A stretch of 64,000 nt of DNA from Archilochus colubris (taxonomy: Eukaryota; Chordata; Aves; Apodiformes; Trochilidae). This document shows, in pieces, positions 36,901 through 55,445 of this stretch (positions within the stretch are counted from its first letter, which is position 1; the number at the start of each line of letters is the position of its first letter). Below the pieces are notes generated by a model, which was not told where the DNA came from, made no database searches, and saw only the letters and a list, made by a program, of their open reading frames with translations. The DNA is taken from NCBI GenBank assembly GCA_023079485.1, contig CM041115.1, forward strand, positions 25,483,505 through 25,547,504. The letters are read 5' to 3'. Both the position numbers and the translations under genes were made by a program.

Positions 36901-38349
36901 AGTGATAAAACAGGATGGTTGTGTTGTGGTTTTGTTTGTTTAACAAGGATAGTAGGAGCCTTTGCCAATAGGAAGTCAGATGTGCTCTTTTTATTGCAGT
37001 ACTGGGTAGAATAGCTCACTGGTGCAGATTACCAGTTTGATTTCATTGCTAATGCAGATTTAAGGAGTGATCACATATTTAATTGTCTGTCTCTATGTAA
37101 CTGTCATCTTCATTATCATAGACTGTGTAGCTATTTACAGGAAAGATTCTTTCTGGAAGTATCTAGAGTCTCCACTTGGTTAAAAGAGAAATGTCTGCTT
37201 CTGGAGTGATCCATCTTGTTCCAGTGTACTTTGGACCTAAATAAACCAAGTGAACTGGACTTGAGAAGTTTCTGTTTCTCTCTGTTGACTTAAAGAGAAT
37301 GTGGAGAAACAGTTCATGTAAGGTTATTTGTGTTGTAAAAATCTAGAGTTAAGGTGAGCACTCTGATCCTTAGTGTCTACAATTACCTAAGTGTAGTTCT
37401 GAAAGCATATTGTTTCTGTCACAAAACTGTAATTGGGCATTATTGTGAAGGCCCAAGCTGATTTAAGAGTCCCTTGAGAATCCCTTGAGAAAACAGCATT
37501 GTGTGCCACCCGGTGGAAAAAAAGTGCACACACACAAACACATATAAAAATATGTATTTGTCTTTACTTACTAAAACTGCAATTTAAAAATAAAAATACG
37601 GCTATCATTGCCATATTGTGGCTTTCCTATTAATAAATTTTTCATTACCTGTAAGAGATGGCACACTGGTAACTGATACAGAGAACAGACACCAATTTGA
37701 AAACAATACATTTTGCAGTGTCTGTTCAAGTGGCAGGTTTTGAAAGCACTGTCAGACAAAACCGTATTTTTCACTAATGATTTGGATAAATGTTATTTCT
37801 TCTGGAGCAACTGTGATTTAAAGAGGCTTTTCCATATTAGAGTGGAACCATAAGGCTGTGTGCTGTCTGAAATGATACAGATATATCATGCTTTTATGTG
37901 TGTTCAGTTTTTCACCTTTAAAAAGCTATTTTATTGAACTTAAATTATTGTAGGGATGTGAAAAGGTATATTTTGCTCTGAATTTATCCTTGGAGGGCCA
38001 GCAGATCATCGCTTTTTCTCTGAAATGAAATTGAAGGATCCAGATGGCAGATTTCAACCCCATCAGGTGCTTAAAATATGCCCCTCAGCTAAATACAAAG
38101 TACTATAGTTAAATCTTTCATGGTCTTTTTATTGCTCTGTGATACACTTGACAACTGCAGCCATGAAAGACAGGAGCTACAAGTAGTCCAGTCAGCCTGA
38201 AGTGGAGTAGGTCAGTGGTTGGTTTCTTTGGCTGACCCAGGGAGTTTGATAGACAAGCAGACCTGCTTTATGGAAGCATTAAATCCGTCATGGTATTAAG
38301 CTCCCATTGGAGGCAGAGAATTTGTTCCCATGGTTTCTTCCGCATACCA
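33986..38349. other. Intronic DNA, nothing firmly recognised
   Basis: AT-rich. One 61-codon open stretch at 36294-36479 reads like protein (see findings) but has no supporting evidence. No transposon end recognised. Confidence 0.55.
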
Positions 38350-38598
38350 TGGCAATGCTTTTAAATTAGAGAAGAGTAGATTTAGACTGGGTGGTAAAAA
38401 GAAGTTCCTTACCATGGAACTTTTAGTGCCCAGGGAGGTAGTTGAGGCCTTGTCCCTGGAGATATTCAAGGTGAGGCTTGATGAGGGTCTGAGCAACCTG
38501 ATCTAGTTGAGGGGTGTCCCTGCTCACTGCAGGGGGGCTGGACTAGATGACCTTTGGAGGTCATCTATGATGGGTCTGTATGATTATCTGATTCTATT
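38350..38598 (+). mobile_element. CR1 3' end fragment (sense)
   Basis: ORF2 C-terminus and 3' UTR of a CR1, sense to EFNA5, recognisable from GTAGTTGAGGCC...TGTCCCTGGAGAT, CTGGACTAGATGACC and a terminal TGATTCTAT near 38590. 5'-truncated, about 250 bp, diverged. Confidence 0.85.
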
Positions 38599-43994
<5,396 letters not shown>

Positions 43995-45503
43995 ATCATA
44001 GAATCATAGAATCATAGAATTGGCTGGGTTGGAAGGGACCTCACAGATCATCGAGTCCAACCCTTTTACCACCGTTGCGGTTGCTAGACCATGGCACTGA
44101 GTGCCACATCCAGTCTTTTTTTAAATATCTCCAGGGACGGAGAATCCACCACTTCAGTGGGCATCCCATTCCAATGCCGGATCACTCTTTCCATAAAGAA
44201 ATTCTTTCTAATATCTAACCTAAACTTCCCCTGGCACAACTTAAGACCATGCCCTCTTGTCTTGTTGAAAGTTGTCTGGCAAAAGAGACCAACCCCCACC
44301 TGGCTACAGCCTCCTTTCAGGTAGTTGTAGAGAGCAATGAGGTCTCCCCTGAGCCGCCTCTTCTTTAGGCTGAACAGCCCCAGCTCTCTCAGCCTCTCCT
44401 CATAGGGTCTGTGCTCGAGTCCCTTCACCAGCCTGGTTGCCCTCCTTTGGACCTGCTCCAGGACCTCGATATCCTTCCTGAACTGAGGGGCCCAGAACTG
44501 GACACAGGACTCAAGCTGTGGCCTCACCAGCACTGAGCACAGGGGCAGAATCCCTTCCCTGGACCTGCTGGCGACGCTGTTCCGGATACAGGCCAGGATG
44601 CCATTGGCTTTCTTGGCCACCTGGGCACACTGCTGGCTCATGTTCAGCTTCCTGTCAATCCAGACCCCCAGGTCCCTTTCTGTCTGGCTGCTCTCAGCCA
44701 CTCTGTCCCCAGCCTGTAGCGCTGCATGGGGTTGTTGTGGCCGAAGTGCAGGACCCGGCACTTGGCCGTGTTGAACCTCATCCCATTGGAATGAGCCCAA
44801 CTCTCCAGTCTGTCCAGGTCCCTCTGCAGAGCCTTCCTGCCTTCCAGATGATCCACACTCCCCCCCAGCTTGGTGTCTTCTGCAAATTTGCTGATGATGG
44901 ACTCAATCCCCTCATCTAAATCATCAATGAAGATATTGAACAGAACTGGGCCCAACACTGATCCTTGGGGGACACCACTAGTGACCGGCCGCCAACTGGA
45001 TGCAGCCCCGTTCAGCACCACTCTCTGGGCCCGGCCCTCCAGCCAGTTCTTAACCCAGCACAGGGTGCTCCTGTCCAAGCCACAGGCTGATAGTTTTTTC
45101 AGGAGGATGCTGTGGGAGACGGTGTCAAAGGCCTTGCTGAAGTCCAGGTAGACCACATCCACAGCCTTCCCCTCATCCACCAGTCGGGTCACCTGATCAT
45201 AAAAGGAGATCAGGTTGGTCAGGCATGACCTGCCCTTCCTAAACCCGTGCTGGCTGGGTCTGATCCCTTGCCCATCCTGCAGGTGCTGTGTGATTGCACT
45301 GAGGATGATCTGTTCCATGACCCTGCCAGGCACTGAGGTCAGGCTGATGGGCCTGTAGTTTCCTGGGTCCTCTTTCCGGCCCTTTTTGTGGATTGGCGTG
45401 ACATTCGCCAACTTCCAATCATCTGGGATGTCCCCAGTGAGCCAGGACTGTTGGTAGATGATAGAGAGAGGCTTGGCAAGCTCTTCTGCCAGCTCCGTCA
45501 AGA
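43995..45503 (-). mobile_element. CR1 retrotransposon, youngest-looking copy, 5'-truncated
   Basis: Antisense to EFNA5. The 3' end at 43995 has three perfect ATCATAGA units, then the CR1 3' UTR, then nearly intact ORF2 up to a truncation near 45501. GATGAT is present at both edges (43991-43996 and just past 45501), which may be a short target duplication or chance. GC content is clearly higher than the intron around it, as for a recent insertion. About 1.5 kb of a normal 4.5-kb CR1. Confidence 0.95.
44084..45501 (-). pseudogene. CR1 ORF2 reverse transcriptase, one frameshift
   Basis: About 471 codons run from the RT fingers to the ORF2 stop at 44084, in two frames: 45501 to about 44700, then about 44696 to 44084. 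Motifs in order are [84 protein letters not shown], then the C-terminal domain ([34 protein letters not shown]). The only break is a single-base loss at about 44696-44701. The catalytic motif is FAED (Glu codon 44878-44880) instead of FADD. The element also lacks the endonuclease and ORF1, so it cannot be autonomous. Confidence 0.93.
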
Positions 45504-48500
45504 TGATATATCTTGCTGTGCCATATTCAGCTTATGCAGGGGTAAGTGGAGTCACTGTATGTACTTCATAGGATAAATCTTATTAAAAATTGTTTGTGGA
45601 AAAGATTGACTGAAGTAGCAATTATTTTGCTTTGGAAGTGAAGACTGGATGTGTCTCTCAGCAAGTGGTAAAGGACCATCTGTCTTCAGTTCAACAGGTG
45701 TTAGTTAATGAAAGTACTGATGGTGTTTGTGTTTTCTCATTGCTTTTGGAAGACAGAGGGTCAGAAGACCCCTTTTGCAACTCTCTGTCTGGACATCCTG
45801 GTTTGCACTAAAACCTAAGAAATTAATGTTAGCTAAAAAACATTATTAAAGAATGCTGAGGGAATTGCAAACATTTTTAGTATATTTCTTTTAGGGATAC
45901 AGTTTATTGCCAGGTGCCTCATTAACTTTTCATCAAGACCTGATCGGAAATACTGATGCTGCTTTGGCAGCATGGGGCTCAGACATGCCACTCTACTACA
46001 AATCCTGCTTTGATAGCTGGTTTACCAGAATCACTTGAAATGTTCTGAATGAAATCAAAGTAGCTGAAAGGGTTTGATAAATGTGTACTTGAGAAATGTT
46101 TTTGTGTGGTAACATTAGACAGATAAAGAAGGTGACCTTTAAATGTGAATTTATGCTTAGCCTAGTGTGTAGATTAAAGGGCAGGTTTCTTTTAAGAAAG
46201 CATCAGAAAAATTAAGTGCTGGTCCTGGAAAAAAAAAAAAAAAAGGAAAAAAAAAAAAAGCAGAAACAGTTACCACTTTCTAGTAGGTTATGATGTTGGT
46301 AGTATTAGAATCCGCAAATGGAGTGTTAAAAGCTGTTGAATAATTTGGAACTCAGGAGCTACCCATATAGGAAAATCAAGAGAAAACCCAGGGAAGTAAT
46401 AGGTTTTATTGGCTGAGTTTTTCAAAGGGAATGAATGTCCTCCTAATAACAAGTTGAAACAAAAGGATTTAAGGATTTGGATTTATGTGCTTCAAAAATT
46501 CAGCTGCCATTATGATACTGATAGTAGCAGAAATACAAGAGAGAAGGGTGTACGGCATATCTGCAACTTTTAAAGCTGTCTCACAACTACGTTGTTTATC
46601 TTCACCTCTATAGGAAGGCCAGTGACTATTGTTGAATTTTATTGAAGGACTGATTTTTAATACCAGAAGAATGAGGTAATGCCTCCAGATAGAAAGGATG
46701 TCTTATTTTCCTTTTCCTAACGTTCAGTGGAGGCCAGTTCATTTTGTAGTAAAATAAAGCAAGTATGGGATGTTGTTATGTGATCATAAAATCACACAAG
46801 ATGTACTGCTTAAACCTTGGATAAAAGACCTTAGAACAGCATTAGGAACTTGATAAGGCCATATGGTCTTGAGAGAAATGGTGATTGAATGTTCCATACT
46901 GGTGACTATGGATTGCTGTAACTGTTAATATTTGTGATTCTTATAAAAATCCCATTTGAATTTCTTCAAAGTATTTAAATTCCAATGTTCTGCTAGAAGT
47001 ACGATTGAATGAGTTGCACACGGCCCTTTGAATCCTGACCAACCATTTGTCATTTCTTGTTTTAAGTCAGTTTTTATGTTCAACAGCTGCAACTTAACAT
47101 CTCAGAGGTGGCTGCATTACAGTGGTAGGTGAGGCTTTTAGCAGTCGTACTTCACTGGTATGATGAGATTAATAAAGTGATGCATGTATATTTCTTGGAT
47201 GAAAGAACTCATAGGAGTGGAGAGTAGTGTTAATAATTATGTGAGAATTTACAACTCTGTAACAGTGTTCTAATTTGATTTCTGAGCAAACTGAAACCTG
47301 TTTAATGAGCTGTTGTATTAGACTTATGCATTTTGTAACATGGAGCAGATGTCAACAGAAACTGAAATAATATAGCAGTGACATTTGGAATAACTGTTGT
47401 ACTTCATTGCCTCCACATCATCATTGTGTCCTTGTTCCTCAGACTAACTCACCAAGGCAGTGCTTTTTCTGGTCATGTCATGTGTCATGACACAAACAAA
47501 GCATTTCTGATTGTCTGCATCCAATAGACCAAAATGAAACTTCCTCAATGAAATAATGTATCTGAGTGTAGAGCAATTGGCTGATGATCCTGTTTCATAA
47601 GTAAATATTCAACTTTCAATTCCATATTTTCATAAATACTTGTATTGGAAAAAACCAAACTTTCTAACTTACCTTAACCCTTTGGTGTTAGCAGAGGCTG
47701 TAGAATATGAGAATGCTACAGAATTTTTTAAAATTTTTTTTTTTCCCACAAATAATGCATTTAATTCAGACCAGGTAGCCAATACTCTGGACTGAAAATG
47801 GTACATGCCGCTATTGCTCCAAACTTCAAGATTTTGGCAAGTCAACAGAAATCATAAAGAATAAGATTTTTCAGAGTATTCAGAAATGGATAGAACTGCT
47901 TTATTCTAAAAAAATCCTTCAGACTTCCACATGTTTTCCACTTCTCCTCAGAAAAACAGTAGGTCATTCTCAGATTTCCATTATTGGCCAAACAAGATTT
48001 TTACTGCCTCTACAGTCTTCCTGGATTCCCTTCTACATCATGGATATTTAATATTTAAAGTATCAAGTGATACAGCCAGCTAGACACAGCACTGCTTTAG
48101 GGAATTAAGAATGGCTTGAAGGTTTATCAGAATCTCACTTGCAGAATCTCACAGAATCTCAGTCCACAAAAGTAACCAGGCTCCTGATGATGGATATGGG
48201 AGTAACACTGCTGTTATTGAACTTCTGGGAGTGAAATGTTCTTAATTATTTGAAGGATAGTCAGAATGGCAGTGTATTAATCAATTTAAAGAGCCCTGAC
48301 ATTTCAGTTGTACTGGCATTCAAAATGTGTTCAGGGAGAAATATACCAGAGCAGTTTAACCTACATTATATTTTAAGAGTTGTAGGTGGGGATATTAGAT
48401 TTCTTCTTATTTGTTTTTTGATGTGTCTGCCTCTAATAATAGTAGGTCATCTTACTGAATCTTGATGCCTGTATCATTAAAAATTGCATGTGGTCTACTT

Positions 48501-49790
48501 ATCTCCAATGTTGTAGGGTTTTGAAGAAGATACTAGCTATGAGGCACTGAAAAATGCTTGAAATGTGTCCTACAGCACAGAGCCCTATGCTGGGACTGAA
48601 GTCAGGATCCCTGGTAGCAGCTGCAGCAGGGTTTGCTGCCTGTACCCATGTAAATGTATTTATACAAGAGAAATCTTGAGCAGAAGTAAAGTAGCTTTAA
48701 TGTCTGTCTCTCTTAAGCATCCTGGGGACTGTAAAAGAATGCAACTTGTCCGCTTGGAAAGGGCTTAGTATTAACTCTGCTTCTGGCTAGTGACACAGAA
48801 AAGTCATGAACTTGGCTTTCCCCAGAGGAATGGAATTACAGTGCTGCTTCTTTTGGTGGTGGGATCTGACTTCCTTAGGTCCTTTCTGTAAACAGCAACA
48901 AGAAACAGAAAGGAGTAATGGCATACTCAGAACTCTCTAGGCACATCAGCAAGGTAGAAAATGTCTTTCTCAGAGAGGTGTAGGAGCAAAGTGTATGTTT
49001 GCTCAGAAAAAACATTCCAGGGAAGGTGATGACAGTGTTCTGCAGTTCAGATGTGAGCAACTGACATGAGTAAGTTATTGTTTAGTAATTTATTTTCTCA
49101 ATTTTCTCATATTTTGCAAGACTTTTAAAATCATTTTATCAGAAGTTGAATATACACAGGCAAATTATAATGCTACTGAAGTTTAAAATTAACAGTCACA
49201 TGTAACAATATGTTTAAAGTTTGTGTGTAAAGAGACAAAGATATTAGTTGTCAAGCCAGTTATCTGAAGCTTTGAAATAGAGGTATTACTTATTTTTCAC
49301 CATTGATAGTGGTGTGTCTTCCACCTGGGTCTCACTGGAGTAATCTGTGTGATCACAAGATCGCCTCTGAGAAATGAAGCATCTGCTTTGCAACTGTTTG
49401 GTGCTGTGCTGGGATGTGCCCACATTCCAGCCCACATGCTTTGATTTTCAGACTTAAAATGAAAAAATTTTAGCTGTCTGCCATTGTAGCACTAAAAAAT
49501 GTTACCGACTAGGTAGTGAAAGCATCAGCCATCTCATGGCCTCACAGTTTGTTGTAACAACTTTGTACAAAAGGTGCTAGTTCCAAATTAGAATAGGAGG
49601 GCTGTAGATAGCTTTCACTGCTGACTCCTTCCCCCCTGACCCAAGCAGAGTTACCAGCCAATATGTTTAGAAATTATTGCCAAAGTTCATCACCTCCAGT
49701 GCTGCACTTGTGGTAGCTTTGAAACATATGTATGTTTCTAAGCAAAAATGCAACAGCATTTTTTGTTTGCAGTCCCACTTGAAATATTCA
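45504..49790. other. Intronic DNA, nothing recognised
   Basis: AT-rich intron with an A16-GG-A13 run at 46229-46259 and a triplicated AGAATCTCA motif near 48130-48160. No coding or repeat family match seen. Confidence 0.6.
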
Positions 49791-49794
49791 CTGG

Positions 49795-50165
49795 CAGCTT
49801 AAGAGAAACTGTGTAAATTAGTCACTGTCACGTTTAGGCATTAGAAGTGGAATTAGTAATTCATATTAATCACAAGTGTTTCTCCAGGTTTTATTAACAA
49901 GCAGATTGGCTGCCAAAATGCTTTCTGGAAGGCATTTTTCACTCCCTACTGCCACAGAGAATAGAGCAGTTATTATGGGCATTTAGATAAAGATTAACGG
50001 TTTCAGCAATACATTTGAGGAAAACTGTATTTTACTATACAGTCCACTTCACTGCAGACTGTCACTGCTAGTATGATTTGTTGCCTTCTTGATAAAATTA
50101 TACAGTGGAGACAGAAGATGGTGTAATTAATTTTAAGAGAAGAAACGGGTTAATCAGCAAAGCAG
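49795..50165. promoter_or_regulatory. Candidate conserved non-coding element (inference)
   Basis: Contains AATTAGTAATTC (49851-49862), ATTAATCA (49865-49872) and the palindrome TTGGCTGCCAA (49906-49916), whose halves resemble NFI half-sites, and a TAATTAATT near 50127. No repeat is present, and the base composition is more even than the neighbours. Conservation is untested. Confidence 0.22.
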
Positions 50166-51859
50166 AATGAATTTTAAAAACTCAGCCAAGCCCACATTTC
50201 TTTTTTGGCAAGTCCAAACATCCTATAGAAGTGAGATGTCTATTGAACTGCTGTTTGAGCACATTCATTTTAGTTCATCAGGTCTTCATGCTTTCTCCAT
50301 TTTTTTTTTCTTTTGTCCACATTGTGGGTTTTTTTGTTTGGTTGTTGTTGTTGGGTTTTTTTAACCTCAAAACATCTTCACGTATCCTCGTACAAAGAGC
50401 AGTGCATGTGACCACTGCATACTCCGTGCATCTACAGGTAGTTCTGTGGAGTACTGTAGGAGTGGTCCAAGAAGTCAGTTCAGGATGTTAAAAAAATGAG
50501 TAGAATGATAAGAAAGAGCTCAAAATTAATACCGTGGGGCTTAACAGTAATGAGGGGCAGTCTGCCTACATGACCTTCAGACTGTATGTGTTTTGGACAG
50601 ACAAAATCAATTTTCTACCATTCTACTTCTTAAGATTACCCTGTTCCAAGGAATTAAAGAAAGAACATGCTGTATTTTGTTTCTTTATGGCCCTTTTTTC
50701 TTCCACTTTTGCTCTTTAGGATGGTATAAAATGAAAGAAATCAAGACACAAGTGAAAAATAAGCTGTTCATTGGAAAGGAGACAAACAAGAGTCAAAAGA
50801 GGAAAAAAAAGTAATTACAGAGAGATTCGAAAATTAATTGATTGGTAGCTTTGACAGTTTTCATTTTTTGTCTGGGATCCTGTGAAAAGAAAGTATAGTC
50901 ACAAGATACAAGATAACATTTCTTCCTAATACTTCTTTCTCTCAAAAAGTCATTCTCTTAGAGTCTTAGAGTCTTCCTCTTAGAGTCTCCTCTGAGAGGA
51001 GAGACTCCTGAAGCATCCTTAGGTTCCAGTTATTCTCAGTGAAATGTTTCACAAGAAAAAGGCAGAATAAAATCAGTAGAGGTAGTTTCATTTCCCCCAA
51101 GAAGTTACTATGGTTAATTCTCAAACTGTAATGCGGATGGCTTCTGATCAGCATGAAACTTAGAGGTTTCCACAGGAATTATTCTATTTCATGGAGGTTT
51201 TAGAACATGGAGTTAATGTCTCCTTCTTTCCCCAAAATTAACAAGGAGCAGCTGGTGAACTCAGTGTAATCTGAGAACTCGGTCATACCCATTGCTCTAA
51301 TACAAGCATGTGTGAAACATAGATTGAATCTGTTTTGTGAAGAACTTATTTGTATTTTTTTTCCTTGAGGCTGTTTGTTGTCTTAGAGATACTGTCCTTT
51401 CAAAAATTACAAAATGTCTGTAACAATGTTTGCTTCTGTACTCACTGATTTTTTTTTCCTATATTTACCATGTGTTTATTTAGCAGCTGTTTATGAACTG
51501 TGTGCTTTTATATGTGCATATATAAAAAATATAACACTTATAACACCCATATAAAAAATAGTAACATCAAAATGTCGCATAATGTTTCAGTCTTCCATAA
51601 AAAAACCCAATCCTTTTGTGTTAAAGGCTTTAGCTATTGCGATTTTAAATATAATTTTGTCAAAATAGAAGCATATTTATTTTTTCTCTACTGAAAACTA
51701 TTTGTAATATAGCATACCAGAGAAGTGCCTCTTGAGCATTATCTTATACTTCCATTAGATTATCATTTTACTCCATGTGAGGGGTGCCTCATCATAGCAT
51801 ACGGATTTCTGCGAGGGAAGAGTTGAGTCTGGCACTAGTTTCTTCACTTCTGTGACCGA
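50166..51859. other. Intronic DNA with a small hairpin
   Basis: Contains a G/T tract (50327-50362) and a stem GAGTCTCCTC / GAGGAGAGACTC (50983-50992 and 50996-51007, 2-nt bulge) preceded by three TTAGAGT repeats. Nothing else recognised. Confidence 0.5.
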
Positions 51860-52118
51860 TGACAAGATTCAGGGAAACGATAGGAAGCTGAATCAGGGAA
51901 GGTTTAGGTTAGGTATAAGGAAAAGGTTTGTCACTCGGGAAGCAGTTGAGCAATGGAACAGGCTCCCCAGGGATGTGGTCACAGCACTAAGCCTGCCTGA
52001 GTTCAAGAAGTGTTTGGATGACACTCGGGCACACAGTGTGATTCTGGGGGTGCCTGGTTGGACTTGGTGATCATGATGAATCCCTTCCAACTCATCATAT
52101 TCCATGGTTCTCTGAATC
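51860..52118 (+). mobile_element. CR1 3' end fragment (sense), distinct subfamily
   Basis: Broken C-terminal ORF2 coding in sense orientation (QGRFRLGIRKRFVTREAVEQ, then WNRLPRDVV) followed by a 3' UTR ending CCCTTCCAACTCATCATATTCCATGG. It reads RFRLGIRK...WNRLP as in CR1 ORF2 ends, but the 3' UTR differs from the other copies, so it is another subfamily. About 260 bp. Confidence 0.82.
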
Positions 52119-54060
52119 TCTATGGGCTGACCTAACCAGTTGTTCCTGCTTGTCCTCAATGTAGCATAACTTTGTCATTACCACTACATGTTGCTTATGC
52201 TTTCGTAAGTGAAAACGAATTTACAGATAAATTCAGCTCTAGTTAAGATAGGGGACTCCTTGCAGTGCTTCTGAAGCTAGAGGTGTGATTTGAGGTTTTA
52301 ATTTTACTTCCCTGCTCTGCTTAGTTCTACTCCCCTTTTCCTCTGTCGTAGAGCCCTAGGTCTTCAGCAACTGAATTCTAGTTTGAATAAAGGAGACCAT
52401 GAAATAATAGTGGGGGAGGAGATTTCAAAACTAAGCAGTAAGGGTTTTTTTATGCCATTTCATGAAGAAAGTTTTTTATTTGCATTTACTGCTGGATCTG
52501 TTTCAAGATTGAAAACTAAATAGGTATTGTGTACATGAATTAGTGCTATAAACTATTAATTTGATTCATGTTAACTGGACTTGTACAAAAAATTTCTAAC
52601 TGCACACAGATTACTTGATCATTATGGGTTTTTTTACTTGATTATCAGTGGAAATTGCATTGATTTTGGTGCATCTGCATTTTAGAGAATTTTTATTTAA
52701 GCTTTAGAGAACTGCTTTGAAATGCACCTGAACACACCAATTTTAAAAAACAAAAAACCCCATCTCACAGTCCACCTCAACCCGGGGCAGATACAATATA
52801 TGTAGCTTATACTTTGTAAATTGCACATCCTGCTAGTCATTGGTCCCAGTCCAAAAGCAGGTAAAATGGATTGTATATTACAGGCCATATGTACAAAGTG
52901 CTTAGCATTCTTGATTAAAGTAATAATTTTAGAAGTACTTAACTGTCACTTAGGTCTAGAAGTAGTTGGCCAGGTTTCTAAAATGCTTTGCACATGAAGC
53001 ACTTGACTTCTGAAAATGTGATCTCTATAGAAGATTGTAAACATCTTGAAAGATTGTAAGTTCTTTTGAATGGTATGTTTGTGCTTTACCAGTTGGTTTT
53101 TTTTTTGTTGTTGTTGTTGTTTTTTTGTTTGTTTAAGTCCAAATACAATATTTGTGTCAACTTGAGCCCCATTTCTGCTCTCCCACAATCAAGGTCTAAG
53201 ATAGTCATTGAGCATTATTGCAATTTTGTCCTTTTGACACAAAGTGCAACCATTAGCTTGGAAGCACATTAAAGAGTCACTATAGTGTTAATATGGATTG
53301 AAAGAGACTTCAAAGTACAATATTTAATGTTTAACTGCTTTTTTAAACAACAGTCTCTCAAGAGCAAGTGTGTGTGTCTCTAAACAGGTAATGTTTTAAT
53401 CAGAAACATAAAGATGGGGTGATCAGTTACAGAAGGAGCTGGAGCATTGGACTGTCATGGCCTTTTGCTGAGGTGCTTCACTATTTAACAATCTGATTTC
53501 CTGTATGACTTTTGTCATAAATCGTGTAGCAGAACTCTGACATTAAGCTGATGGGATTTTTTTTTTGTGAGCCCACAGGTGGGTATTTTTATCAGAAGTC
53601 AGGTGGGAATATTTACTAGAAAAATAATTTTTAAAGCTTACAAGCAAATGCACGCACTTTGTATAATTGGAGCCAGTGGAAACCTTCCAAACACCATCAC
53701 CTTCCATTGGAAGTGGCTCCCACATGTCACTGCTGATGCTTGGGCTGAAAAGCAGACTTAATAAGGGATGTTTTCAGCCATTGGTGCATCTGTAGCACAA
53801 CAGCCATATATTGACAGGTTCATATTTCACACTGCAGGGAACTGGAATGATTTAACAGACAGTGGAAGCATTTTATTTGCAGTAGCTTGTGTATCCCTAG
53901 ACTCTGATTTGGCATAGAACATCTGCTCTGTGATCTGCTTCAAGGCCAGTTTCCTTCTGCCAACAAAGGTTACAACTTCAGGCAAGATGTCCTTTCACTG
54001 GTAGGGGGAGATTTGCCTAAAGATTTGATTTAGTCAGAATCAAAGCATCCTGCCACATAA

Positions 54061-54097
<37 letters not shown>

Positions 54098-55250
54098 ATT
54101 CCTGAAAAACCATCCAGTAAATGTATTAACATATTAAACAGTGAGTAAAGCAGACTGCTGACTTCTGTTGTATGGGTTATTGTGGCAGGTTGATATAAAC
54201 CCTATCCGTGCATGCATGTGGCTAGGAATAAACATTTGTATTGTTTGGGTAGCAGAAGTGATACATTCTACCTGTACTTGCTTAAATCTTACTGTAAATG
54301 AGTAGTCTGTAATTATATCTATTGGTTTCAGCTATAGTTTATGTATATTTTCAATTTGCAAAGATAATTGATTTAATATTGATGTAGTTTATGCTAATGT
54401 TTTGGGAAACAGGCCCCACAAGATGCAATATTTGGAAAAACATTGATGCATTAAATGTTTTTGGAGGGGGTTGGTTTTGGTTGTTTTGTTGGGTTTTTTT
54501 ATGTTGGAGACCTAGTTCAGGGGGTTTGTCTCATATCAGAAAGGTCAATTTTTGAAAAACCAATAGATATTTCTTTGCAGAAGTGTCATCTTGGCCCATA
54601 CTGATATGTGCAAATAAAATCTGTATTTCTTTGTGCAACAGCATAGTTAGATTCAACTATTATTAGAATGAGTAGCATAGTAGTGTCTATGTACTTCATT
54701 ACCATTGATGCAGTCTTAACAACATACAGCTATTTTTTCTCCTCAGAAAAAATCCTTTCTCTAGCTTAAAAAACACAGTAATTGAATAACTGCGTATCTC
54801 CAAGGAGCCATGCAGGTTAAACTCTGCATTTATCTTCTGCAATTCTTAGGCTTCTTTTGGTTTAAGAGGAAGAATTGTTGCTTTTATGAAGTGCCTTTTT
54901 CTATAAAGTCAAAACCTCACAGCAGTGTGCAGAGAGCCAGTGCTGTAAAGGAGCTAAGTAGAGTCTTTAATAGAGAGAGCAAGGTTTTAAGTGTTTTTGT
55001 TCCTATGGAGCAGATAGATTTGATTCCATCTGTTCCATATTCATAACAAAGGAGCTCACTTGCAAGAGGACTGACTTCCTGGGAGTAGTATGGTAATGAT
55101 CTTTTCACCACCAATTGAAAGGATCTGAAAATGGTCACTTGATCTCAGCAGAAAGCAGCTAGCACTATAGTGCTTCAGACTTGTTATTTTTCTGAATCTG
55201 TGTTCCAAGATGTATGGTTATTCTGAATGAAACAAAGCAAAAACATAAGC
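52119..55250. other. Intronic DNA with homopolymer and G/T tracts
   Basis: A G/T tract at 53093-53134, a 29-T run at 54065-54093 and a G/T tract at 54467-54500. Nothing else recognised. Confidence 0.6.
54065..54093 (+). repeat. Poly(T), 29 bp
   Basis: Uninterrupted T-run. No transposon body recognised next to it on either side. Confidence 0.95.
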
Positions 55251-55317
55251 CCTTCCTTCCTTCCTTCCTTCCTTCCTTCCTTCCTTCCTTCCTTCCTTCC
55301 TTCCTTCCTTCCTTCCT

Positions 55318-55349
<32 letters not shown>

Positions 55350-55413
55350 TCCTGCCTTCCTGCCTTCCTGCCTTCCTGCCTTCCTGCCTTCCTGCCTTCC
55401 TGCCTTCCTGCCT

Positions 55414-55445
<32 letters not shown>

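Noticed and set aside
44084..45501. Possible domesticated reverse-transcriptase gene
   Set aside because: It has the exact 5'-truncated structure and 3' terminal repeats of a CR1 insertion, a frameshift and no start or promoter of its own.
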